Shown here one piece after another: positions 14,198 through 19,650 of a stretch of DNA of 19,650 nt. The notes beneath the pieces were generated by a model, which worked only from the letters and a program-made list of their open reading frames with translations, did not search any database and was not told the origin of the DNA. The position numbers were made by a program, and so were the translations under genes. The stretch is from Synergistaceae bacterium (GTDB lineage Bacteria > Synergistota > Synergistia > Synergistales > Aminobacteriaceae). The DNA lies in NCBI GenBank assembly GCA_009776565.1, contig WRNQ01000014.1, positions 1-19,650 on the forward strand, given 5' to 3'. Each line of letters starts with the position of its first letter. Position 1 is the first letter of the stretch.

Positions 14198-15412
14198 ATG
14201 AAAAGAATAAAAAAAATGGAAACAATGAAAACAATGAAAAAGATCAAATGTAACGAAATCATGAAAATGGTGACGGCGATAATTTTGTCGATCGGGTTGT
14301 TCAGCGCGGCGTTTGTAGGAGCCAATAATTTAGCGTTTGCCGCGGCAACGAATAAGACGGAGAGTATCCCGCCAGTCGCGAAGACAGTCAACATCCAAAC
14401 CGCAACAATCAACAAGACGGAATACGACTCGCCAGCCGCAACGGACGTCGCCGTCCCAACCGCAGCAATCAACAAGACGGAATACGACCCGTCAACCGCG
14501 GCGGACGTCGCCGTCCCAACCGCAGCAATCAACAAGACGGAAATCGACCCGTCAACCGCGGTAATCAACAAGGTGGAAAACGACCTGTCAACCTCGGCGA
14601 CAGTTAACATTCCTGCAGTGGAAAACACTCCGGCAGTGGAAAACATTCCTGCGGTGGAAATGGAGCCGCCGGAAGATTATAAAAAGCCCGAAATTACCGT
14701 TTACCAACAACACAATGAGTGGTTTACCCCAAGCGTAAACGCTCTTTCGCCTGAAGAAGCCGCCGAAATTGGCGCAAAGTATATTTGGGATGTGCTTGGG
14801 GAAAGCATAGACGGAAAAACCGTTGAAATGTATTATTCGGCGCATCCTTCCCACACAAGAGCGTATTGGCACGGATCAGTGGCGGAAACAAGGGAAAATC
14901 TGGATGTCACAGATATGGAAAACTATGACGTGCAGTTTTGGTTCACCATATGCGCTGTTTCCGGCGAGCGCATAGACATATCAAACACACGCCGCGCAGG
15001 GGAAGCTAGTATGGGAAATGAAAAGTACAAAGCGTTGTGGAACGAGATTGAAAAACTGAGTCCCGAAGAAACCGTAGAATTGGTCAGGTTACGCGATGAG
15101 TATCCGCCGCCGGAACGGCTTCCGGAATACGTGCAAATGGCTGAAGATTTTGCTGCAAGGCACTTTAACAACACCGAGGTAATAGGTTCCCGGTTGTGTG
15201 ATTACAGCTATTTCGGCGATTTTGCTCTTGACGAAAATAGGAATATTGTCATTGCGCCGGCGTGGGAAATATGGTTCACAGTTACAGACAGCGCCGGGCG
15301 CGAGGCGGATATAGGTATTAACATGAATACCGAAGAATTATTACATATACTCACTCAGCATAATGATATTGTACCGGGTTACAGTTACGAAGGCGAACCC
15401 GGAGTTGGCTGA
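14198..15412 (+). CDS. Exported PepSY-like protein with repeat stalk
   Basis: The protein has 404 residues. A basic N terminus rich in Met/Lys is followed by a signal peptide ending near AFA at about 48. Residues about 52-155 are tandem repeats: a 20-residue unit with INKTEYDPSTAADVAVPTAA and then three AVENxP units. The folded part begins near SPEEAAEIGAKYIWDVLG and includes HTRAYWHGSV and WFTICAVSGERIDIS, a PepSY/YpeB-like pattern (helix, strand, then a residue pair like SGE). The remainder includes EYVQMAEDFAARHF and a second, similar strand set (WFTVTDSAGREADIGI), so two such domains may be present. AAAGGAAG precedes the start. It follows the kinase by 87 nt and has the same position relative to its kinase as the 1771-2769 gene, which suggests an accessory sensing or inhibitory role. 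Confidence 0.85.
   Translation: MKRIKKMETMKTMKKIKCNEIMKMVTAIILSIGLFSAAFVGANNLAFAAATNKTESIPPVAKTVNIQTATINKTEYDSPAATDVAVPTAAINKTEYDPSTAADVAVPTAAINKTEIDPSTAVINKVENDLSTSATVNIPAVENTPAVENIPAVEMEPPEDYKKPEITVYQQHNEWFTPSVNALSPEEAAEIGAKYIWDVLGESIDGKTVEMYYSAHPSHTRAYWHGSVAETRENLDVTDMENYDVQFWFTICAVSGERIDISNTRRAGEASMGNEKYKALWNEIEKLSPEETVELVRLRDEYPPPERLPEYVQMAEDFAARHFNNTEVIGSRLCDYSYFGDFALDENRNIVIAPAWEIWFTVTDSAGREADIGINMNTEELLHILTQHNDIVPGYSYEGEPGVG
14401..14560 (+). repeat. 60-bp tandem repeat, two full units and a partial one
   Basis: Full units lie at 14401-14460 and 14461-14520 and a third begins at 14521 and fades after about 40 bp; further decayed pieces (GTAATCAACAAGGTGGAA) follow. Each unit encodes 20 residues with an NKTE core. 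Confidence 0.93.
14606..14659 (+). repeat. Three tandem 18-bp units (AVENxP)
   Basis: Units start AACATTCCTGCAGTGGAA at 14606, with variants at 14624 and 14642. They form the last part of the stalk just before the folded domain. Confidence 0.9.
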
Positions 15413-15492
15413 ATAATACGATACTCACGCAGCATAATGACATTGTACCGGGGTACAGTTACGAAGGCGAACCCGAAGTTGGTTGAATAATA
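15347..15492 (+). repeat. 72-bp tandem duplication of a gene 3' end
   Basis: Bases 15347-15418 (the last 22 codons or so, the stop and a few bases) are repeated at 15421-15492 with about five or six differences. The second copy lies after the stop at 15412 and so is untranslated, yet the differences keep it readable to its own TGA. It records a recent tandem duplication or an earlier longer protein. Confidence 0.92.
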
Positions 15493-15790
15493 AGATTTGA
15501 CAAGGAGCCTTGAAAAAAAGTCTGCCAAAAGACGGGTGTTGTTAACTTACGGCCCAGGAGCGTTAATAAAAAGCGAGTTGTTTAAGCCGGAAGTTACCAA
15601 ACACCGCGCGATTAGCGTGTCGCCAGCGCATCGCGCTCGTGAGGCGAGGGGAACCGCGCTTCGCCGTGCCGAGTTGGGTTGCGGGCGAAGCCCGCCTTGG
15701 GGACTTTTGTCCAGGGCTCCCGTGGCGTCGGGTAGGGTGGTTTTATTCCGGATTACTGCATTGAAAACAATGTGCTGGCTTTATTTAAAC
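15493..15790. repeat. GC-rich hairpin cluster without a gene
   Basis: This stretch holds short perfect hairpins: AGCGC-ATC-GCGCT (15625-15637), GCGGGC-GAA-GCCCGC (15681-15695) and GGAC-TTTT-GTCC just after. The composition resembles the element at 1-110 and differs from the flanking AT-richer DNA. An open frame at 15497-15808 is judged spurious. Confidence 0.55.
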
Positions 15791-15825
15791 GGATTCTACA
15801 AAGCCTGAATCCTATATAGCCCTAA

Positions 15826-15949
15826 CGTGTTTATGATTACACTCGTGCTTACCTTGATGTGTGGGACAGCGATTATGAAGGAGATATATCATATGATTGA
15901 ACAAATGGTTAACGCTTTACAAAATGATGCCGACTATTTAGTAGAATAA
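15826..15949 (+). pseudogene. Short coding remnants, frame-broken
   Basis: A frame at 15826-15900 reads VYDYTRAYLDVWDSDYEGDI and stops. An overlapping frame with a good ribosome site (GAAGGAGATATATC) starts at ATG 15893 and gives the 18-residue MIEQMVNALQNDADYLVE. They look like two pieces of one small gene split by a frameshift, or the end of one gene and a tiny coupled one. No family is recognised. Confidence 0.35.
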
Positions 15950-16110
15950 CAAGTCAACACTGATTCCGAATGAGGAATTTGAATCTCGTTAATCATTTCC
16001 TGTATTTCATTAGCCCCTTTATCAAAGTATTTATTTAGTTCTTCGGTAGTCATTCCGATAGTTTCTAATGACTTTTTTTCTCTGATTGCCCTTACTTCAT
16101 CAACGGTCAT
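15934..16110 (-). CDS. Small antitoxin-like hypothetical protein
   Basis: The protein is acidic and helical, 58 residues, starting MTVDEVRAIREKKSLETIGM and continuing with TTEELNKYFDKGANEIQEMI. The second ATG (16110) is preferred over 16119 because GAAGGAG lies 9 nt before it and touches the first. Small proteins of this shape with the DKGANE-type segment often accompany toxin genes in Clostridia; that is recollection, not a search. No toxin gene lies directly up- or downstream on the minus strand, so it would be an orphan. Its 3' end overlaps the end of the plus-strand remnant at 15893-15949. Confidence 0.6.
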   Translation of the reverse strand: MTVDEVRAIREKKSLETIGMTTEELNKYFDKGANEIQEMINEIQIPHSESVLTCYSTK

Positions 16111-16391
16111 GTCAGTCATCTCCTTCTCTGTAAATACGTGAAACTGGACTCATAATATCAATATTGCGGAGTCCGCCTACACCTTTGGTTTTAACATTAT
16201 TGACGTTAGAAAGATATCGGTTGAATAAGCTAAAGCTTTCAACTTCACATCACATGACCACGCCTAACGTGTCCAAAAACCGCTTGTGACATAGTCGCTA
16301 GGAGGGTATAATCAAATGATCAACAGTTTAATATTTTAAGCGGCGATCAAGTTTCGGGCAGGATTTTGTTTGCTGAAGAAGGACATAAGAT
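16111..16391. other. Gene-poor stretch with faint coding scraps
   Basis: No intact gene was found. A plus-strand frame at 16142-16228 reads INIAESAYTFGFNIIDVRKI in part, and another at about 16322-16392 reads FNILSGDQVSGRILFAEEGH, preceded by a good ribosome site (TAGGAGGG) and an ATG at 16317 in a different frame. Both look like decayed genes. Nothing else is supported here. Confidence 0.35.
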
Positions 16392-16610
16392 TTGACTTAC
16401 TTTACTTTACCGCAGACCTGCATTTACGGTATAAAATATAATCAAACATTCTGACAGGCCATTCAAGACTGTTGAAGAAATGGATGAGCATGTGATTTCA
16501 ATGCGGATCTCTCGTGTTCATCAGGACGATACAGTGTATATACTCGGCGACATGATTAACAAAATCCATAGGAACTCGAAAAACACTATGGGGTGAAAGT
16601 AATGGGCAAA
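16392..16610 (+). pseudogene. Frameshifted metallophosphoesterase, N-terminal part
   Basis: Read across frames, the segment gives TYFTADLHLRYK, NIIKHSDRPFKTVEEMDEHV, HQDDTVYILGDMI and ELEKHYGVKV. This is the start of a calcineurin-like phosphoesterase of the type normally reading YFTADxHFGHxNII..NRPF..VEEM....DDTVYxLGD. The first metal-binding Asp and His (ADLH) and the LGD Asp remain. At least three frame breaks are visible: a TTTAC duplication near 16401-16410, an extra dinucleotide near 16435, and a lost base near 16572. The GNHD motif and everything after it are gone, replaced by the DUF1016 remnant. Clearly non-functional. Confidence 0.75.
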
Positions 16611-16654
16611 CTTAATAATGGGATTATAACGCAAAACGACGAAACCGAATTTTA

Positions 16655-17302
16655 CAAACAATGTAGAAGACTTGCTCATCGCCGCGCGTAAACACGCCAA
16701 ACAGCAGATTGACAACACCATCGCTATCACTTACTACGAAATCGGGCGTATGATTGTCGAGCGTGAACAACAGGGGCAAAAGCGGGCGCGGTATGGGGCA
16801 AACCTGATTAGGGGTTTGTCTGAATATCTGACCAAGTGCATGGGTAAAGGTTTTTCGGTTGTGAATTTGCAAAGCATTAGAAAATTTTACCAAGTTTATG
16901 TAGAATCAATTCAACAGACAGCGTCTGTTGAATTGGAAAAGGGACAGGAATTAGCTGCCCTGTCAGAAAAAAGCATGAACTTGATTGAGATTTTTGACGG
17001 CAATTTGCAAATACAGCAGATAGTGTCTGCTAAACTCGGATTGACGTGGTCACATTATCAAATTCTAATGCGTATCGAAAGCGAACAGGCTCGGCGCTTT
17101 TACGAAATAGAAGCGGCAAAACTGCAATGGTCAGTCAGGGAGTTAGGTAGGCAAGTCGGAAGCTCTTTGCATGAGCGGTTCGCTTTATCCCGTGATAAAG
17201 ACAAAGTAATGGAGCTTGCGAAAGCCGGACAGCTTGTTGAAAACCCGCGCGATATTCAAATCGCCCTATGTACTGAAAGATGAGGTCGAGTTAGGTTCTT
17301 AG
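16655..17302 (+). pseudogene. DUF1016/YhcG-like nuclease gene, frame-broken and truncated
   Basis: The main frame (16656-17283) covers the DUF1016 N-terminal domain: NVEDLLIAARKHAKQQ, TYYEIGRMIVEREQQGQKRA, YGANLIRGLSEYLT, LTWSHYQILMRI and WSVRELGRQVGSSLHERF. No proper ATG opens it; the nearest usable codon is TTG 16672. Near 17250 the frame breaks: the alternative frame reads IFKSPYVLKDEVELGS and stops at 17302, where an intact protein would read something like PYVLEFLGL and continue into the PD-(D/E)XK nuclease domain, which is missing. Proteins of this family are linked to restriction-like or defence roles, but this copy should lack nuclease activity. Confidence 0.8.
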
Positions 17303-17401
17303 CAATAATAGGCTTGCATGTGTATCTGTTGGCTGTATAACTTCCCGATTATTGTATGCAGGAGTTTATTCAGCCCCTCTAAACTGAAAGGGTGGTTCGA
17401 T

Positions 17402-18241
17402 ATGGCAAAAAAACCAAAAAAACCTTTTAGGACATTGGCTGTTAGATATAATGGGGATTGTCCAAGGACATCAATATTTACTATTGACGACGACATTGGT
17501 GATTGGATTGATCCGTGCTACGATGCTATAGTGTGGAATGAATTTTCCGTCTATGGAATTCCGGATACTGAAACAGATATGGATAAAGTTTTAAATGATG
17601 ATTTTGAATCGGCAGTTACAATAGGGGATATCTTCGGTTGCCATATCTCAAAAGCACTCATTATTAACCTTGGCGAGGATCCATATGTTGTATGTGATGA
17701 TGAGAATGCCGATCTTGAGGCAATGTATTCTGTTCTACGAGAACATGAAGAGGATTTTGAATATCTTGACTTTTACGATAATATCTACTATATCCATGAA
17801 ATTGAACTGCATGCAGAATACCAAAACTTAGGCTATGAGAAGATACTACTTCAGCAACTGCCAGCGATAATCGTAAGGTCATTGCATGTCTTCCCATCAC
17901 TATTATTATATTATCCTCGACCAACACGATACGATGAAAAAGAACGGGACGAAGAGGCTGAAGCTATTTTGAGGCACAGGTTAAATTATAGAATGCAAAA
18001 TATACTAAAGTCAGAGCATAACGGCAATATCTCCTTATTTCCGCCAAAACGCGAAGTTCCGTTAAGTGAAATAAACCGCTATTTAGGCCGGCGCAATCCT
18101 GGAGATGTGGTCCCAGAAGCTAATCGAAATCAGGAAATTTATAGACTATATAAGTCTGTTGGTTTTAAAGAAATTGGTAATACGGGTTGGTTATTCAAAA
18201 TAATTTCGAGTATATACACAAAAGATGGATTGAATCATTAA
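17402..18241 (+). CDS. GNAT-like acetyltransferase domain protein
   Basis: The protein is acidic and soluble, 279 residues. The region 128-153 (IYYIHEIELHAEYQNLGYEK, then LLQQL) resembles the GNAT core where acetyl-CoA binds, with QNLGYE in place of the usual Q/R-x-x-G-x-G/A. Near the C terminus EIYRLYKSVGFKEIGNTGWL resembles the GNAT closing motif (YxxxGFxE). The first 120 residues are not recognised. ATG 17402 is chosen because AAAGGGTGG lies about 8 nt upstream; the longer frame from 17318 lacks a ribosome site. It ends 31 nt before the DUF3990 gene in the same direction, so it may belong to that operon. Whether it acts as a toxin, as a partner, or is unrelated is unknown. Confidence 0.7.
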   Translation: MAKKPKKPFRTLAVRYNGDCPRTSIFTIDDDIGDWIDPCYDAIVWNEFSVYGIPDTETDMDKVLNDDFESAVTIGDIFGCHISKALIINLGEDPYVVCDDENADLEAMYSVLREHEEDFEYLDFYDNIYYIHEIELHAEYQNLGYEKILLQQLPAIIVRSLHVFPSLLLYYPRPTRYDEKERDEEAEAILRHRLNYRMQNILKSEHNGNISLFPPKREVPLSEINRYLGRRNPGDVVPEANRNQEIYRLYKSVGFKEIGNTGWLFKIISSIYTKDGLNH

Positions 18242-18272
18242 TGTAATAAAAGGTATAAGAAAGGTTGAACCA

Positions 18273-18776
18273 ATGCTGCTATATCACGGAAGCAATGTCG
18301 AAGTGAAAATTCCTCAGCTAATCATTAAATCTCGGGGATTAGACTTCGGTTCCGGATTCTATCTTACTTCAAATAGAGAACAGGCTGAAGAATTTTCAGA
18401 AAAAGTTGCCAGACGAAATAATTCAGACTCCAGAATTGTCAGCGTATTCGAGTACATCGAAACAGCTTCAGAAGACTTGAGTATTTTGAGCTTTTATGAG
18501 CCAAGTATTGAATGGTTAGACTTTACTCGCCAGAATCGTCTTCTCATATACAGCGGTAAGCAATATGATATTATTATTGGTCCCGTCGCTAACGATGATA
18601 TTTATCCAACATTACAACTGTATTGGACTGGAGCAATTTCTGCCGACATCGCAATTGCCCAGCTTAAGGTCAAGCCGTTATTCAATCAGTATTGCTTCTT
18701 GAGTGAAATGAGTTTTGAATGCTTGCAATTTAATCATTCTTTTTCGACCTATAGAGGAGGTGAAATATCTAAATGA
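18273..18776 (+). CDS. DUF3990 protein, ADP-ribosyltransferase-like toxin candidate
   Basis: The protein has 167 residues and matches the DUF3990 pattern throughout: LYHGSNVEVKIP (H5), LDFGSGFYLTSNREQAEEFS (Y30), WLDFTRQNR, YDIIIGPVANDD (98-109) and FNQYCFLSEMSFECLQF near the end. The YHGS and GFYLT segments resemble the H and Y motifs of H-Y-x type ADP-ribosyltransferases, so it probably binds NAD and modifies a cellular target; the third catalytic residue may lie in the SEMSFE segment. Function is inferred from family resemblance. GAAAGG lies 8 nt before the start. The stop overlaps the next start by 4 nt, and the next ribosome site (GAGGAGGTGA) is inside this gene's last codons. Confidence 0.85.
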   Translation: MLLYHGSNVEVKIPQLIIKSRGLDFGSGFYLTSNREQAEEFSEKVARRNNSDSRIVSVFEYIETASEDLSILSFYEPSIEWLDFTRQNRLLIYSGKQYDIIIGPVANDDIYPTLQLYWTGAISADIAIAQLKVKPLFNQYCFLSEMSFECLQFNHSFSTYRGGEISK

Positions 18777-19015
18777 ATCAAGAAAGCCTATATTCAGTTA
18801 TTGCTATTATCTCTCCCGGAATCATCCAACATTTAATGGACGACAGGTCTATCAGTGAAGAAGAAGCGGCGGAATTGCTCTACAATTCTTATCTATACAG
18901 CAAGCTAGAGGATGAAAAAACGAAACTTTGGCATCTCAGCCCGCTAACACTGTATGATTTGTTAGATGAGGAACTGTCGACAGGAAAAATAACCTGGCCG
19001 GAGGAGCAGACATGA
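18773..19015 (+). CDS. Small middle protein of the DUF3990/DUF3791 operon
   Basis: The protein is acidic, 80 residues, with SISEEEAAELLYNSYLYSKL and TKLWHLSPLTLYDLLDEELS. It is predicted to be all-helical, with no signal or membrane segment. It overlaps both neighbours by 4 nt (ATGA), so the three are made in step. From memory, similar small proteins (LYxSxLYxxLEDExTKxWHxS pattern) occur beside DUF3990 and DUF3791 genes; no function is established. A co-antitoxin or adaptor is the natural guess. Confidence 0.8.
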   Translation: MNQESLYSVIAIISPGIIQHLMDDRSISEEEAAELLYNSYLYSKLEDEKTKLWHLSPLTLYDLLDEELSTGKITWPEEQT

Positions 19016-19230
19016 ACAATGTAAAAAACGAAGTAAAATTCTTGGCTTATTGTGTTGAAATATACAAGTCTAAAAAAGGCATCTCTGGGAAGAATGCTTA
19101 TAACTATTTGTACCGTACAGGCGCAACGGATTTCATCATTGACTGTTACGGAGCCTTGCATACTACAGGACCATTGTACATCGTCGACAGCATTGATGAC
19201 TTCATAGCCAACAATTATCGTGGGATTTAG
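19012..19230 (+). CDS. DUF3791 protein, putative antitoxin
   Basis: The protein has 72 residues, with VKFLAYCVEIYKSKKGISGK, then FIIDCYGALHTTG and IDDFIAN. This is the DUF3791 pattern (helix, KxGISGxxAY, YxxLHTxGxxYIVxDIxxxI). GGAGGAG lies 5 nt before the ATG. It is the last gene of the overlapping operon, and a partner or antitoxin of the DUF3990 protein is the likely role, inferred from genome proximity only. Confidence 0.85.
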   Translation: MNNVKNEVKFLAYCVEIYKSKKGISGKNAYNYLYRTGATDFIIDCYGALHTTGPLYIVDSIDDFIANNYRGI

Positions 19231-19318
19231 AAGAGCATATATGCCAAACACCTTGTTTTATTGAGTTCTAATGGTTTAATTCCATGCTCTCGGCAAAGCC
19301 AATTCTATATAAACTAAC

Positions 19319-19357
19319 GCCTTTTATATTTGCCTTTTATATTTGCCTTTTATATTT
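19319..19357. repeat. Three tandem 13-bp units
   Basis: GCCTTTTATATTT is repeated exactly at 19319, 19332 and 19345, downstream of the toxin-like operon. The 218 nt between 19231 and 19448 hold nothing else firm. A GGAGG and an ATG at 19452 open only a 12-codon frame on the plus strand. Confidence 0.95.
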
Positions 19358-19448
19358 GTACTGTCAATTCCTGGGTGTTGCTTGATTGATTACAGGTATT
19401 CATTCAAACCATGACAGTTTTTGTGATAGAATATTTGCGGAGGTCAAT

Positions 19449-19649
19449 CTAATGAACAATTTCGCTGTTATCCGATGGCGGTGGAATTGACCAAAGACCG
19501 TCAATCAGCGCCGCTCCTTGTCCATCAGCGGTCACTGTATATATCTTTTCCTCGTTGCTCAAAAAATATGGGAAAGGAACCCCGTCAAGACGAGAGTGGT
19601 CAAACTGAACAAGGTATTTATATGTCATGGTCGAGATAAGCCTGTCTGA
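19449..19649 (-). CDS. Partial minus-strand gene at the right edge
   Basis: On the minus strand an open frame runs from the window edge to TAG at 19449-19451. It reads LISTMTYKYLVQFDHSRLDG, then VPFPYFLSNEEKIYTVTADG and ALIDGLWSIPPP. Codon texture looks genuine. An ATG at 19628 would give a 59-residue protein, but no ribosome site precedes it, so the gene probably continues beyond the window. The family is not recognised. Confidence 0.6.
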   Translation of the reverse strand, partial: SDRLISTMTYKYLVQFDHSRLDGVPFPYFLSNEEKIYTVTADGQGAALIDGLWSIPPPSDNSEIVH

Positions 19650-19650
19650 T

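Noticed and set aside
15497..15808. 103-residue plus-strand open frame
   Set aside because: It runs through GC-rich hairpins, has no recognisable family pattern, a poor start context and a codon texture unlike neighbouring genes.
16317..16340. Seven-codon frame after TAGGAGGG
   Set aside because: Probably the surviving start of a decayed gene; it stops at once and no product is expected.
17318..17401. Upstream start for the GNAT-like gene
   Set aside because: No ribosome site precedes 17318, the residues look random, and AAAGGGTGG clearly serves the ATG at 17402.
19452..19490. 12-codon plus-strand frame with a perfect Shine-Dalgarno
   Set aside because: Too short to support, and antisense to a better coding frame; it could be a leader peptide or the start of a lost gene, but nothing confirms it.

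Overview
The window looks like a low-to-moderate GC genome of an anaerobic Bacillota, most likely class Clostridia. The evidence is purine-rich Shine-Dalgarno sequences before nearly every gene, Gram-positive style lipoproteins and signal peptides, OmpR/HAMP two-component systems, a holin-like type I toxin peptide, and a DUF3990/DUF3791-type operon. GC-rich hairpin elements of the kind seen in many Oscillospiraceae-like genomes fit this. No rRNA, tRNA or CRISPR array was recognised. The genus cannot be named from the sequence alone.

Layout. (1) 1-2769: a GC-rich hairpin element, a sensor histidine kinase with no response regulator in view, and an overlapping exported PepSY-like protein. (2) 2770-10534: a rearranged carbohydrate ABC importer locus. 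It holds a MalG-type permease, a repeat-rich lipoprotein with a copper-amine-oxidase-N-type domain, a solute-binding lipoprotein, an internally deleted copy of the MalF-type permease, a HlyD/MacA-like adaptor, a transposase scrap, a duplicated scrap of the binding protein and the intact MalF-type permease. No ATPase is present. (3) 10749-11769: a DUF1186/SEC-C protein converging on an unlisted 28-residue holin-like toxin gene. (4) 12048-15412: a complete response regulator/kinase pair followed by another exported PepSY-like protein. (5) 15413-17302: a gene graveyard with GC hairpins, a small antitoxin-like gene, a frameshifted metallophosphoesterase and a frameshifted DUF1016/YhcG gene. (6) 17402-19230: a GNAT-like protein followed by a tightly overlapping operon of a DUF3990 ADP-ribosyltransferase-like toxin candidate, a small unnamed protein and a DUF3791 protein. 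(7) The right edge carries the 3' part of a minus-strand gene.

The most striking property is the spread of tandem repeats. Five exported or membrane-anchored proteins carry in-frame minisatellites (6, 9, 12, 18 or 60 bp units) just outside the membrane or lipid anchor, and the second kinase has a short version in its sensor loop. The cytoplasmic proteins and permeases here have none. Unrelated tandem arrays (9, 13, 15, 24, about 35, 37 and 72-74 bp) also fill many intergenic regions. Two sensor kinases are each followed by an exported PepSY-like protein with such a stalk, which suggests paired sensing modules. A roughly 165-200 bp leader with a terminator-like hairpin is duplicated before two transporter-locus genes. 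These patterns, with the four-gene GNAT/DUF3990/DUF3791 island, are the best candidates for new biology.
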